From positions 159,414 through 223,413 of the forward strand of contig JAKIUQ010000004.1 of assembly GCA_021647465.1 (NCBI GenBank): a stretch of 64,000 nucleotides of DNA. Reading direction: 5' to 3'. Shown piece by piece: positions 8,730 to 17,148 of this stretch. Under the pieces are notes generated by a model, which saw only the letters and a list, made by a program, of their open reading frames with translations, was not told the DNA's origin and made no database searches. The first letter of the stretch is position 1, and every line of letters begins with the position of its first letter. The position numbers and the translations under genes are program-made. Origin of the DNA: Emcibacter sp. GTDB lineage: Bacteria > Pseudomonadota > Alphaproteobacteria > Sphingomonadales > Emcibacteraceae.

Positions 8730-9764
8730 TTAGCCGCGGGCGGCATTGGCAATGCGCAGGCAAGCGCGGGCGCAGATGGCTTCGGCGGGTAATCCGGTTA
8801 TTTTACAGTCTGATTCGGCCTGCATAACAATTTCCAATGCATTGGATAACCGCGCTGTGGACCATTTTCCTAATTGGCTCATAAGCGATCTTTTTTCGGG
8901 TGAATAGGGGCTATAAACCACGGTCATAACCGCCTTGTCTGCCGATATTCCCTTATCCATACTGCCCCGTATCAGATGCAATTTCTGCAGCCTTCGTGCC
9001 AGATTACGCAGGATAGGGATCGCATTCTCGCCGCGATTGAATGCCTTGTGAATAGTATCATCCAGAGCCTTTAAATCACCGCCGGTTGTCGCCACGGCAA
9101 TCATATCCAAGGTCAGTGAGCCACTGTCCCCGACACAGGCCCGCGCATCTTCGAGCGAAACCGAAAGCCGCGCCCCGCCAATGGTACCACCCATATAAAG
9201 TGCCAATTTCTCAAGCTCACCGCGGGATACCATCCGGTCCGAGCCCAAATTACCTTGAAGGTAAGCCGCCGCCGCCGGATCAACACTCAGGTTGTTCTGG
9301 CCCATCACCTCAAAAATCAAACTTTGTAAATTACCCTGATCATCCTCGTAGCAGGCCATGGCCGCCGCATTTTTGGCTTTCTCGAAAAGCTTGACCAATC
9401 CGGATGTGGTTTTAATGCCGCCCGCCGTAATGATCACCAATCCATCGCCTATGGGATTTGCCAGAAATGATTTTACCGCCTCTGATATATTTTCACCTGC
9501 GCCATCGACACGAACCACACGCTGTCCGCCCATCATGGATATGGCCGCCGCTTCATCCGCCAAAAGATAAGGCTCGGATTTCAGTTTATCCGGCGCAATA
9601 TTGGCCACAAGAAAAGGATCCCCCAGATCCTTGACCAATTGCCGCGCGATAAGGTCTGCCCGCTCTCGCACCAGCCCCTCATCACGGCCATAAATCAAGA
9701 ACGCGCGGTAAGCCGGATTTGCTTTTTTGACCTGCGCCGTAATGTCATTTTTATTTAATTTCAT
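8730..9764 (-). CDS. holA: DNA polymerase III subunit delta
   Basis: HolA is the clamp-loader subunit that opens the beta sliding clamp. The 344-residue protein matches the family in length and in features such as the N-terminal FLIYGRDEGLVRERADLIARQLV and the C-terminal helical collar region (AFNRGENAIPILRNLARRLQKLHLIRG). The Walker motifs are degenerate, as expected for delta. It follows lptE on the same strand by 15 bases, the usual leuS-lptE-holA order of alphaproteobacteria. In many relatives a parB-parA pair follows; here the chemotaxis operon does. Confidence 0.92.
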   Translation of the reverse strand: MKLNKNDITAQVKKANPAYRAFLIYGRDEGLVRERADLIARQLVKDLGDPFLVANIAPDKLKSEPYLLADEAAAISMMGGQRVVRVDGAGENISEAVKSFLANPIGDGLVIITAGGIKTTSGLVKLFEKAKNAAAMACYEDDQGNLQSLIFEVMGQNNLSVDPAAAAYLQGNLGSDRMVSRGELEKLALYMGGTIGGARLSVSLEDARACVGDSGSLTLDMIAVATTGGDLKALDDTIHKAFNRGENAIPILRNLARRLQKLHLIRGSMDKGISADKAVMTVVYSPYSPEKRSLMSQLGKWSTARLSNALEIVMQAESDCKITGLPAEAICARACLRIANAARG

Positions 9765-9779
9765 GACTTGTGAAACACT

Positions 9780-10343
9780 TTACTGCTTGAGTTGCTCCTT
9801 AGCCGTAGTTTTGCTGAAATAAGCGCCAATACGCGTGGCCATTTGATTGCTGACTTCTTCGGCCAGGCGTTTCAGGGCCGCATTACGGGCAATCATATTG
9901 GAATAATCCGCCTGCGCCAAGTCATATGTCACAAGACCCCGCGCCGCTGAGTCCAGCACCACTTTTGATGTTGCCACCTCTTCCAATTGATAGGCCGCAA
10001 CCAGTTTCAGATTTTGCAGCGTGACCGATTCATCCTGACGAATACCATAGCCATGCTCTTCAATCAGAAAAGTAACATTCAAAATAAAATCCGCTGACTT
10101 TGTTGCGCCGAAAGGTGTCAGGCGGTCCAGCAAATTATTGCGGATAACCTGCCCGATACGGGAGGGCCGGCCCTCTTCCGTAATATCCGCCACTCTGATA
10201 TTTGCCATAACATCCCGAAGATCGGTTTTGCCATCAGAAAACTGACCATACATGGGTTTGAACCCACAGCCGCCCAAAATGAGAGGAAGCCCCAAAAGCA
10301 TCATGATGGTCTTAAAATATTTCAGACAAAAAATATGCTTCAT
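9780..10343 (-). CDS. lptE: LPS-assembly lipoprotein LptE
   Basis: LptE plugs the LptD barrel that inserts lipopolysaccharide into the outer membrane. The 187-residue protein has a lipoprotein signal ending in the lipobox LGGC with Cys26 (PLILGGCGFKPMYG), and the start of the mature part, GFKPMYG, is typical of alphaproteobacterial LptE. The rest is a small alpha/beta domain (NNLLDRLTPFG, YQLEEVATSKVVLDS, MARNAALKRLAEEVSNQMATRI region). It lies nine bases after leuS and 15 before holA, consistent with one operon. Confidence 0.9.
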   Translation of the reverse strand: MKHIFCLKYFKTIMMLLGLPLILGGCGFKPMYGQFSDGKTDLRDVMANIRVADITEEGRPSRIGQVIRNNLLDRLTPFGATKSADFILNVTFLIEEHGYGIRQDESVTLQNLKLVAAYQLEEVATSKVVLDSAARGLVTYDLAQADYSNMIARNAALKRLAEEVSNQMATRIGAYFSKTTAKEQLKQ

Positions 10344-10351
10344 ATGCTTTC

Positions 10352-12904
10352 CTATATGACAATATTGACAATACGGTTTGGCACCACGATGATTTTACGT
10401 ATGGCATGCTCGCCCACGGCAGATTTTATTTTCTCGGTGGCCAAGGCCAATTTTTCCAGCGCCGCGCTATCCATATCCTTTTCAACGTCTATGGTATCCC
10501 GAAGCTTGCCTTTAACCTGAATGGCGATCGTTACCGTATTTTCCTGCATCAGTTCCGGCTGCGCGACCGGCCAGGCGGCATCGGTAACAATATCCTGTTG
10601 TCCCATCATCTGCCACATTTCTTCTGCCAGATGGGGCATCATCGGCGCGGTAAGCTGAATTAACGTGATCAGGGCTTCGCGCAGCGCGTAAATATCGCCG
10701 TCCGAACCGTCTGACTTAAAGCCATTCACAGCATTGGAAAATTTATAAATCTGTGCCACAGCATTGTTAAAATGAAAATCCTCAATATCACGGCCAACGG
10801 AATCAATGCTGACATGGGTTATCCGGCGCAAATCCTGCGCAGCCTTGCTGAATTCAGCAGGCTCCCCACAATCCCGAAGGCCTTCCATGCCCATGGTAAC
10901 CGTACGCCATAATCTTTGCGTGAAGCGCCAGGCCCCCTCGACGCCTTCTTCCGTCCATTCCAGATCCCGTGCCGGCGGGCTGTCGGACAGCATAAACCAG
11001 CGCGCGGTATCGGCCCCATATTGATCAATGATTTGTGTGGGGTCGACCACATTTTTCTTGGATTTTGACATCTTGATAGACCGGCCCACGGTGATAATAT
11101 CACCGCTGTTCTTTTCAACCAAAGCCCCGTCATCATTCTTGATCAGGTCTGTCGGCAAAACCCAGTTGCCTTTTGTATCCGCGTAAGTCTCATGGCAAAC
11201 CATGCCCTGCGTGAACAGGCCGTCAAAGGGTTCATCCACCGATGACAGGCCAATTTTCTTCATGGCGCGGGTATAGAAACGTGAATAGAGCAGATGCAGG
11301 ATGGCATGTTCCACGCCGCCGACATATTGATCAACCGGCAGCCAGTAATTCGCCGCATCGGCATCCACTGGATCATCTGATTTCGGCGAACAGAATCTGG
11401 CAAAATACCATGATGAGTCAATGAAGGTATCAAAAGTATCCGTCTCGCGCCGGGCGGGTTTGCCGCATTCAGGACAGTCAACATTCTTCCATGTGGGGTG
11501 ATGCGACAGCGGATTTCCCGGTTTGTCAAAGCTGACGTCATCCGGCAATATTACCGGCAGATCAGCCTTTGGCACCGGAATAATGCCGCAACCCTCACAA
11601 TGAATGACCGGAATGGGACAGCCCCAATAACGCTGACGGGAAACGCCCCAGTCCCGCAGGCGGAAATTAATGGTCTTTATGCCAAAATCCCCCTTTTCGG
11701 CCCGGCGGGCGACTTCGGCCTTGGCATCCTCTATGGTCATGCCATCGAGGAAACCGGAATTAAATAATATTCCGGGGCCGGTATAGGCCTCTTTGTCCAC
11801 GGCGAAATCCGCGCCTTCGCCGGCGGGCCGGATCACCGTGCGCACCTCAAGATTATATTTATGGGCAAAATCCAGATCACGCTGGTCATGGGCCGCCGAC
11901 ATATAAATCGCGCCCGTGCCATAATCCATAAGAACAAAATTAGCGACAAAAACGGGTAAGTCACGATCCTCGAAAGGCGATTTTGCGGTAATACCCGTGT
12001 CAAAGCCTTTCTTTTCCATTTTCTCCATGGCTTCTTCGGTGGTCGCCCCGGCGCGGCATTCAAGGATAAATTCCTGCAACGCCGGATTATTCTCTGCCAG
12101 TTTTGCCGCCAAAAGATGATCCGCCGCAATCGCCATACCGCAGGCCCCGAATATTGTATCCGGGCGCGTGGTATAGACTTCCAGCGGCTCCTGACCATCA
12201 ATTTCAAAAAACAGCCGCAAGCCTTCCGACCGCCCGATCCAGTTTTTCTGCATCGTCCGTACTTTTTCCGGCCATCGCTCCAAATGATCCAGCGCCTCAT
12301 TCAATTCTTCGGCATATTCGGTGATTTTCAGGAACCACTGGCTCAAACGCCGGCGTTCAACCGGTGCGCCAGACCGCCAGCCACAGCCATCGATGACCTG
12401 TTCGTTGGCCAGAACCGTGTTATCGACAGGGTCCCAGTTAACCCATGATTCCTTGCGGTAAACCAGACCCGCTTCCATAAAGTCCAGAAACATCTTCTGT
12501 TCCTGCCCGTAATATTCCGGATCACAAGTGGCAAGTTCTCTTGACCAGTCAATACTTAAACCCATCTGTTGCAATTGACCGCGCATATGGGCAATATTTT
12601 CATAAGTCCATTCTGCCGGATGAACATTATGTTCCATGGCGGCATTTTCCGCCGGCATGCCAAAGGCGTCCCAGCCCATGGGGTGCAAAACATTAAAGCC
12701 CCTTGCCCGCCGGTAACGCGCCACGACATCGCCTTGCGTATAATTACGAACATGGCCCATGTGAATTTTCCCGGATGGGTAGGGAAACATCTCCAGCACA
12801 TAATATTTTGGCAAAGAGCTATCTTCCACAGCAAGGAACGTCTCTCTCTCAGTCCAGATTTTTTGCCATTTTGCCTCGGTAATTCCGGCGTTATAGCGCG
12901 TCAT
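10352..12904 (-). CDS. leuS: Leucyl-tRNA synthetase
   Basis: LeuRS charges tRNA-Leu with leucine. The protein (850 aa) has the HIGH-type signature HMGH at residues 48-51, the large editing insertion in the middle (with TTRPDTIFGACGMAIA), the zinc-like CPECGKPARRETDTFD segment and the KMSKS signature near residue 615. The C-terminal domain ends with an RKIIVVPNRIVNIV tail usual for bacterial LeuRS. Length is standard. It is the first gene of the leuS-lptE-holA set; no T-box or other leader element is visible upstream. Confidence 0.98.
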   Translation of the reverse strand: MTRYNAGITEAKWQKIWTERETFLAVEDSSLPKYYVLEMFPYPSGKIHMGHVRNYTQGDVVARYRRARGFNVLHPMGWDAFGMPAENAAMEHNVHPAEWTYENIAHMRGQLQQMGLSIDWSRELATCDPEYYGQEQKMFLDFMEAGLVYRKESWVNWDPVDNTVLANEQVIDGCGWRSGAPVERRRLSQWFLKITEYAEELNEALDHLERWPEKVRTMQKNWIGRSEGLRLFFEIDGQEPLEVYTTRPDTIFGACGMAIAADHLLAAKLAENNPALQEFILECRAGATTEEAMEKMEKKGFDTGITAKSPFEDRDLPVFVANFVLMDYGTGAIYMSAAHDQRDLDFAHKYNLEVRTVIRPAGEGADFAVDKEAYTGPGILFNSGFLDGMTIEDAKAEVARRAEKGDFGIKTINFRLRDWGVSRQRYWGCPIPVIHCEGCGIIPVPKADLPVILPDDVSFDKPGNPLSHHPTWKNVDCPECGKPARRETDTFDTFIDSSWYFARFCSPKSDDPVDADAANYWLPVDQYVGGVEHAILHLLYSRFYTRAMKKIGLSSVDEPFDGLFTQGMVCHETYADTKGNWVLPTDLIKNDDGALVEKNSGDIITVGRSIKMSKSKKNVVDPTQIIDQYGADTARWFMLSDSPPARDLEWTEEGVEGAWRFTQRLWRTVTMGMEGLRDCGEPAEFSKAAQDLRRITHVSIDSVGRDIEDFHFNNAVAQIYKFSNAVNGFKSDGSDGDIYALREALITLIQLTAPMMPHLAEEMWQMMGQQDIVTDAAWPVAQPELMQENTVTIAIQVKGKLRDTIDVEKDMDSAALEKLALATEKIKSAVGEHAIRKIIVVPNRIVNIVI

Positions 12905-12988
12905 AGTTTTTCCTGATCTTCATACAGTTCGGGTTACCCAGTCACCATTCCAACGGATGGTTCACCCAATAAAATTTAAATTTGACGG

Positions 12989-13423
12989 TTACTTAATTGG
13001 GGCATTATTCCGCCGAAGCAATCTGGCCTGCATCAGAATAGCATTGGTGATTTTAATGGCTGCGCCGGGCCGGGGCGCTGTATCCTGCCATCCATTTTCC
13101 GCCGTTATCTGGCGATGAACCGTGACTTTTAATGAATCCGCAGTAAGTTTGCGGCCTAAAATAATAATGTCAGCCTTTGTCCGTTCATTTTCATTTCCCG
13201 GGTTGACTTTCCATTCAGTCAAAATAACGCCGCCGCTTTGATCCGCCGTTTTTAAAGGCATAAAGGATAACGTGTCCAGAGATGCCCGCCATAAATAGGC
13301 GTTGACCCCGATCTGATAAACTTCCTCGGCAGCTTCCAGTCTTTTTGTGCTGCTATCGTCATCGCCGCCAAAGATTCCACATCCGCCCAATGTCATGGCC
13401 AAAATAATGGCTAAAATTTTCAT
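12989..13423 (-). CDS. DUF3576 family lipoprotein
   Basis: A 144-residue predicted outer-membrane lipoprotein. The signal is short and ends in a lipobox with Cys15 (AMTLGGCGIFGG), followed by an acidic linker DDDSST. The mature part (VNAYLWRASLDTLSFMPL, GGVILTEWKVNPGNENERTKADI) matches the DUF3576 family, which is conserved in alphaproteobacteria next to leuS. Its biochemical role is unknown; the genomic link with lptE suggests an envelope function. It lies 84 bases upstream of leuS in the same direction. Confidence 0.8.
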   Translation of the reverse strand: MKILAIILAMTLGGCGIFGGDDDSSTKRLEAAEEVYQIGVNAYLWRASLDTLSFMPLKTADQSGGVILTEWKVNPGNENERTKADIIILGRKLTADSLKVTVHRQITAENGWQDTAPRPGAAIKITNAILMQARLLRRNNAPIK

Positions 13424-13847
13424 ATATATTCCTTTTCTATATATTCTTGATTAAATACGGCCTTGATTAACTACGGCTAAATCGGCAATTGGTTCCATAA
13501 ACGTCCTGCCGATATAATTTTCTTTCGTTCAATTTCCCATTTCAGGCAATATTTTAGGCGGCATCATAACCATTGATGAATAACCTTTAAAGCTGTTTAT
13601 CTCTTTGTCAGGGGTCAAACAAGATTTTCTTACATAAAATTGTCATTTATCGGGCGCATAATCGTATGAACGGGAATATACATGAATCCAGATTGATTTT
13701 TACACTTTCGCATTGTATAGTTTCAGATATATGTGTGATTCTAGGATATCACCAAAAACAGAAGGCGTGGCGCTATTTTAAATAGGTCAGAATCAATACG
13801 CCAGATTATAATAATATTGCTTTAAAGTAGAATTGTGAGGATTCGCT
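13424..13847. other. Divergent intergenic region with a small tandem repeat
   Basis: No gene is supported in these 424 bases, which separate the DUF3576 gene (minus) from the barrel gene (plus). Promoters for both must lie here. A 16-base tandem duplication is present at 13446-13477; otherwise only AT-rich DNA without clear hairpins or operators is seen. Confidence 0.55.
13446..13477. repeat. Tandem 16-bp duplication
   Basis: Two adjacent copies of CTTGATTAAATACGGC (13446-13461) and CTTGATTAACTACGGC (13462-13477) differ at one base. They lie just upstream of the DUF3576 lipoprotein gene. This may be a recent slippage duplication or a pair of binding sites. Confidence 0.8.
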
Positions 13848-14810
13848 GTGAAAAATAAAAAAGGCCGCATCGCTGTTATATGCACCATTGGTATCTATGC
13901 CATGGGCGCGGCTGCCTTTGCCGATTCACAATCTTCTCAAAATTCCGCACAGGAATCCGTACAGGAAGATAAAGGTCTGACATCCATCATTCTTTCTTTT
14001 TTTGCCCGTGACGACAAAGAAAAAAATGTGGGGCCGGAAGCCTTGCTTCTTAAAAGGCCGCCCAAGGAGAAAGCCGACAAATATATTACATTGTCGGAAT
14101 CTGGTGCGTCGGAACATGGGGTGAACGCAGGATTTGGCCAGCCTAAAAATAAATTATTCATTCAACAATCTGCCGCCGTTAAGTCATCGCTCATTTTCCA
14201 TATGGGTAACACAGGACTTGCCACGGATCGGCCCTCTGGTTTCACGGGACTGGGCACCACAACAACTGGCCAGCAGATCACCTTTTCATACGGTAATGCC
14301 CCCGCCGGGCAAGATTCGGGTACGTTGGGTATTTCATTCGGATCACAGTTTTTGGTAGACCCCAGCTCCATCATGTCGCCGCTTTATGAAGGCACGGGGG
14401 CTGGCGCAAGATATGGCTCAGGCTATGACCGGCTCAACACGCGGCAGGCCTATAACCTGTCTGTTGATATGGGCTACGCTGGATTTAAATTTGGGGCCTC
14501 CTACAGTCAAGAAAAAATATATAATGATTCGGGCATGAAGGGTTTCGACATCGGGCTTGGCTATACCAGCAGAAAATGGGGTGCCGACGTCAGGATTGGG
14601 GAATATAAGCGTGAACGCGACTTGTTTTTTGCCACAACAGAAGAATTTTACGATACCGTCTATGCCCTTGAAATTGGCGCGGCCTATCATATACATTCCA
14701 ATATCCGTTTCACGGGTCGCTTTACCTATTATGCCTATGGTCAGGAAAATGATTTAGATGCCCTAAGAAACAGTCAGGTCTTTTTCCTCGGCACCAATGT
14801 GAATTTTTAA
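13848..14810 (+). CDS. Predicted outer-membrane beta-barrel protein
   Basis: A 320-residue secreted protein of no family I can name. It starts at a GTG preceded by GAGG about seven bases upstream. Residues 1-25 form a signal peptide (VICTIGIYAMGAAAFADS). A polar region of about 90 residues follows, then repeated amphipathic strands ending in alternating aromatic residues (LSVDMGYAGFKFGASYSQ, GFDIGLGYTSRKWGADVRIG, ALEIGAAYHIHSNIRFTGRF). The last residue is phenylalanine (GTNVNF), the usual C-terminal signal for barrel assembly by BamA. A porin-like protein fits best. The gene stands alone. Confidence 0.7.
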   Translation: MKNKKGRIAVICTIGIYAMGAAAFADSQSSQNSAQESVQEDKGLTSIILSFFARDDKEKNVGPEALLLKRPPKEKADKYITLSESGASEHGVNAGFGQPKNKLFIQQSAAVKSSLIFHMGNTGLATDRPSGFTGLGTTTTGQQITFSYGNAPAGQDSGTLGISFGSQFLVDPSSIMSPLYEGTGAGARYGSGYDRLNTRQAYNLSVDMGYAGFKFGASYSQEKIYNDSGMKGFDIGLGYTSRKWGADVRIGEYKRERDLFFATTEEFYDTVYALEIGAAYHIHSNIRFTGRFTYYAYGQENDLDALRNSQVFFLGTNVNF

Positions 14811-14869
14811 AATTGTAATTTTTTAAAATTTTTGACCCGCATATCCCAAGAGACAATCCAAGAGACAGT

Positions 14870-15508
14870 TCATTTAAATCCACGAATTGCCGCAAGCCCC
14901 ACAAGCCCCGAACCAATCAATTCCCGCCCGTTCATTGACGATATCCCGCCCAGCCCATAAAGCGGCAGACTGGACGCCTTCACCATGGCCTGAACCCCGC
15001 GCAGCCCAAGGGTTTTCTGCTCGCCGGTTAATGTCTCTGCGTGGCTATGCGTTGGGAATATAGGCGCAATCAGGGCCGCATCAATGGGCAAATTCCCTGC
15101 TTTCCTAACAGAATTCAGATCATGACACGCCGCCGTGATTATCCAATGGGGATAGTCTCGGCGAATATCATCGGCCTGCATCATCATAATTTCGGGTAGA
15201 TGCACGCCGGATGCCCCCAGTTTTTCGGCCAGAGCAATATCCCCCGCCACCAGAAAGGGAATATTCTTCTTGCGGCAAAGCCTGGCCAATTCTGCACAGA
15301 GCGCGGCTCTGGAAGGGTGATCATAATCCCGAAAAATAACGGCGGCCTCTTGGCTTAATTCAGATATTATTTTTTCGGGATGAGGGATTGCCTGCTGATC
15401 TGTGACAAAAAATAACGCGGGCAATCCCTGTCCGTTCCTATGATCCTGCCAATATTCCTGATTGAGGCGATTTGCGATGTCTGCTAATGTGAATATTTTT
15501 TCTGTCAT
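14870..15508 (-). CDS. thiE: Thiamine phosphate synthase family protein (ThiE/TenI-like)
   Basis: ThiE joins the thiazole and pyrimidine halves of thiamine. The protein (about 212 aa) has the TIM-barrel pattern of this family: ALFFVTDQQAIPHPEKII, VIFRDYDHPSRAALCAELARLC, the PFLVAGDIALAEKLGASGVHLPE block and APIFPTHSH, with the phosphate loop PLYGLGGISSMNGRELIGSGLVGLAAIRGF. The fourth block usually reads SxH; here it is ITAACHDLNSV. ATG 15508 is preferred over an upstream TTG at 15517. Without other thi genes nearby it could also be a TenI-type paralogue. It is divergent from the yggS-like gene, 27 bases apart. Confidence 0.75.
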   Translation of the reverse strand: MTEKIFTLADIANRLNQEYWQDHRNGQGLPALFFVTDQQAIPHPEKIISELSQEAAVIFRDYDHPSRAALCAELARLCRKKNIPFLVAGDIALAEKLGASGVHLPEIMMMQADDIRRDYPHWIITAACHDLNSVRKAGNLPIDAALIAPIFPTHSHAETLTGEQKTLGLRGVQAMVKASSLPLYGLGGISSMNGRELIGSGLVGLAAIRGFK

Positions 15509-15535
15509 ACTGCACAATAATACAGGAATTTAGCC

Positions 15536-16222
15536 TTGACCAGTAAACTTGAGACCGTCCTGCTTAATATTCACAATGTCGCAGAAGCCGCCCAGCATGC
15601 GGCAAAAGAAATCACCTTGGTGGCGGTCTCCAAAACGAAATCTCCTGACGCCATAACGCCAATTCTGGATCAGGGGCAGCGCGTCTTTGGCGAAAACAAG
15701 GTTCAGGAAGCCGCCGAAAAATGGCCTGCTCTTCGGGAAAAATATAACGATATTGAGCTTCATCTTATCGGCCCTCTGCAAAGCAACAAAGTGCGGCAAG
15801 CCATCCATTTGTTTGACGTTATCGAAACCGTTGATCGCGCAAAACTGGCCCGCGCGATCGCCCGCATTAGCGCAGAGGAGAATAAATCCGTTCCCTGCTA
15901 TATCCAGATTAATGTGGGCCGCGAAAATCAAAAGGCCGGCATTGACCCTGATGAAGCCGATGATTTCATCACCCTTTGCCGCGATGAATTAAAATTGCCC
16001 GTTCAGGGGGTGATGTGCATCCCCCCTGCAGAGGAAGACCCAAAGCCTTATTTCATCCTGCTGAAACAGATCGCCGCGCGTAATGGCCTCAAAAAATTAT
16101 CCATGGGCATGAGCAATGATTATCAGGACGCCATTCTATGCGGCGCGACTTCTGTGCGTGTTGGCACCGCTATTTTTGGGGCCCGCTCCCAAGCGGGCGT
16201 TATTTATCATGGCCATTCCTGA
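15536..16222 (+). CDS. yggS: YggS-family pyridoxal phosphate homeostasis protein
   Basis: A PLP-binding protein of the YggS/PROSC family, which buffers pyridoxal phosphate and affects amino-acid metabolism but has no known catalytic reaction. It has 228 residues, normal for the family. The PLP lysine is K33 in LVAVSKTK; also present are the blocks GENKVQEAAEKW, HLIGPLQSNK and the phosphate-binding LSMGMSNDYQDAILCGATSVRVGTAIFG region. The start is TTG, supported by AGGA eight bases upstream; no ATG is better placed. Confidence 0.93.
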   Translation: MTSKLETVLLNIHNVAEAAQHAAKEITLVAVSKTKSPDAITPILDQGQRVFGENKVQEAAEKWPALREKYNDIELHLIGPLQSNKVRQAIHLFDVIETVDRAKLARAIARISAEENKSVPCYIQINVGRENQKAGIDPDEADDFITLCRDELKLPVQGVMCIPPAEEDPKPYFILLKQIAARNGLKKLSMGMSNDYQDAILCGATSVRVGTAIFGARSQAGVIYHGHS

Positions 16223-16224
16223 AA

Positions 16225-16243
16225 CTGTCTCATTATGAGACAG
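16225..16243. promoter_or_regulatory. Palindrome 1 upstream of PEP-CTERM gene
   Basis: CTGTCTCAT-T-ATGAGACAG is a perfect inverted repeat of nine-base arms with one central base. It starts three bases after the yggS-like stop codon and lies about 80-100 bases upstream of a sigma-54-like promoter. It shares its ends (CTGT...ACAG) with a second palindrome one base further on. Such a pair is what an enhancer-binding activator site would look like. A terminator role is possible, but no T-run follows this one. Confidence 0.6.
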
Positions 16244-16244
16244 G

Positions 16245-16264
16245 CTGTAAAGATTTCTTTACAG
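16245..16264. promoter_or_regulatory. Palindrome 2 upstream of PEP-CTERM gene
   Basis: CTGTAAAGA-TT-TCTTTACAG is a perfect inverted repeat of nine-base arms with two central bases, directly following palindrome 1. Both have CTGT...ACAG ends; centres are about 20 bases apart, two helical turns. Placement about 62-81 bases upstream of the -24 element fits an upstream activating site for a sigma-54 activator. An AT-rich hairpin followed by TTTCTT could alternatively act as a weak terminator. Confidence 0.55.
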
Positions 16265-16325
16265 TTTCTTAATGCTTATTTTTTAGCATTTCCCTAACAC
16301 ATTCATTTTAAAGGCCTAAATAAAG

Positions 16326-16341
16326 TGGCATAAAAATTGCT
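16326..16341 (+). promoter_or_regulatory. Sigma-54 promoter (-24/-12) of the PEP-CTERM gene
   Basis: TGGCAT-AAAAA-TTGCT matches the RpoN consensus TGGCAC-N5-TTGCW with one change; GG and GC are correctly spaced. The predicted start of transcription is about 16352, 43 bases before the preferred start codon. PEP-CTERM genes are known to be controlled by sigma-54 with the PrsK/PrsR two-component system in other bacteria. Confidence 0.75.
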
Positions 16342-16394
16342 TCTCATCCATTCAGAAGTGAAAATTGGTTTAATACAAAAAAATGGATAAAATA

Positions 16395-17036
16395 ATGCGT
16401 AAAAAAAATATATTTTCTACAATTATTATAATTATGTCTTTGCTGATACCGTCTTCAGCCTATGCCGTAATTATCGGCGGGGATGTTACAGGGGGAACTT
16501 CCGGTGGTGTATTTGAATTAGTAAACCCCATCCCCCTAAATTACCAAGTAGGTAATGATAACCAACAAAGCCCCAACCTTTTTGCCTTTAATGAAGCTCA
16601 AAATATTACTCTAACCTCTACTGTTGCGGTGAATATTGGTGCAGATCCGGTGAATGGCGATATCGTCTCCAGCTATTATATTTTCTTTGATCCGGACATA
16701 TTTTCAAGCATTTCGGGTTGGGTGGAATTTGATTCAGATATCTATGGTATTATTACGCAAACAGCAGAATTAGCGGCCAGTGATTTCCTGGCGAATGCGA
16801 GCGTTACCTATAACAGTCCGGGCCTGAGAGGGCTAGAAGCCGGCGATCTTGCCTGGATTGATGGCACCTTCGCTAATCGCGTGAATATTAATTTCACCGC
16901 TGGTTCACCGGGGGATTATATCCGTGTTCTGACCAGACGTTCCCCCACAGTTGCTTTGCCGGAATCTGGTATAATAGGATTATTTGGTCTGGGGTTATTT
17001 GGTCTTGTGGCCCTAAGACGCAAAAAACTTTTTTAA
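16395..17036 (+). CDS. PEP-CTERM-type exosortase-sorted secreted protein
   Basis: A secreted protein of about 213 residues. A signal peptide (FSTIIIIMSLLIPSSAYA) is followed by a beta-rich, Asn/Ser/Thr-rich domain without cysteines. At the C terminus are the parts of a PEP-CTERM sorting signal: LPESG (PES in place of PEP), a hydrophobic helix IIGLFGLGLFGLVAL and the basic end RRKK. Exosortase would cleave there and the protein be exported with exopolysaccharide. ATG 16395 is preferred over ATG 16383, because GGAT lies seven bases before it and nothing resembling a ribosome site precedes the earlier one. No exosortase gene is in the window. Confidence 0.82.
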   Translation: MRKKNIFSTIIIIMSLLIPSSAYAVIIGGDVTGGTSGGVFELVNPIPLNYQVGNDNQQSPNLFAFNEAQNITLTSTVAVNIGADPVNGDIVSSYYIFFDPDIFSSISGWVEFDSDIYGIITQTAELAASDFLANASVTYNSPGLRGLEAGDLAWIDGTFANRVNINFTAGSPGDYIRVLTRRSPTVALPESGIIGLFGLGLFGLVALRRKKLF

Positions 17037-17063
17037 CGGCTTTGGTTAACTTCCTAATTTTAT

Positions 17064-17094
17064 AAAAAACCGGCACCCCTGTCAGGGGCGCCGG
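17064..17094 (-). terminator. Rho-independent terminator of the psp/L,D-transpeptidase operon
   Basis: A GC-rich hairpin (CCGGC-A-CCCC / GGGG-C-GCCGG, 17070-17094) with one A/C mismatch is followed on the minus strand by six T residues (17064-17069). It lies about 55 bases after the L,D-transpeptidase stop codon. On the plus strand no T-run follows, so it mainly ends minus-strand transcription. Confidence 0.8.
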
Positions 17095-17148
17095 AAGTCG
17101 GAAGATATCAGGCAATTTGATTATTCATCAAGAGTGACTGATTAGAAT

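Noticed and set aside
16225..16264. The twin palindromes as a terminator of the yggS-like gene
   Set aside because: They are less likely a terminator: the first has no T-run, the second only TTTCTT, and both share CTGT/ACAG ends at two-turn spacing in front of a sigma-54 element. Not fully excluded.
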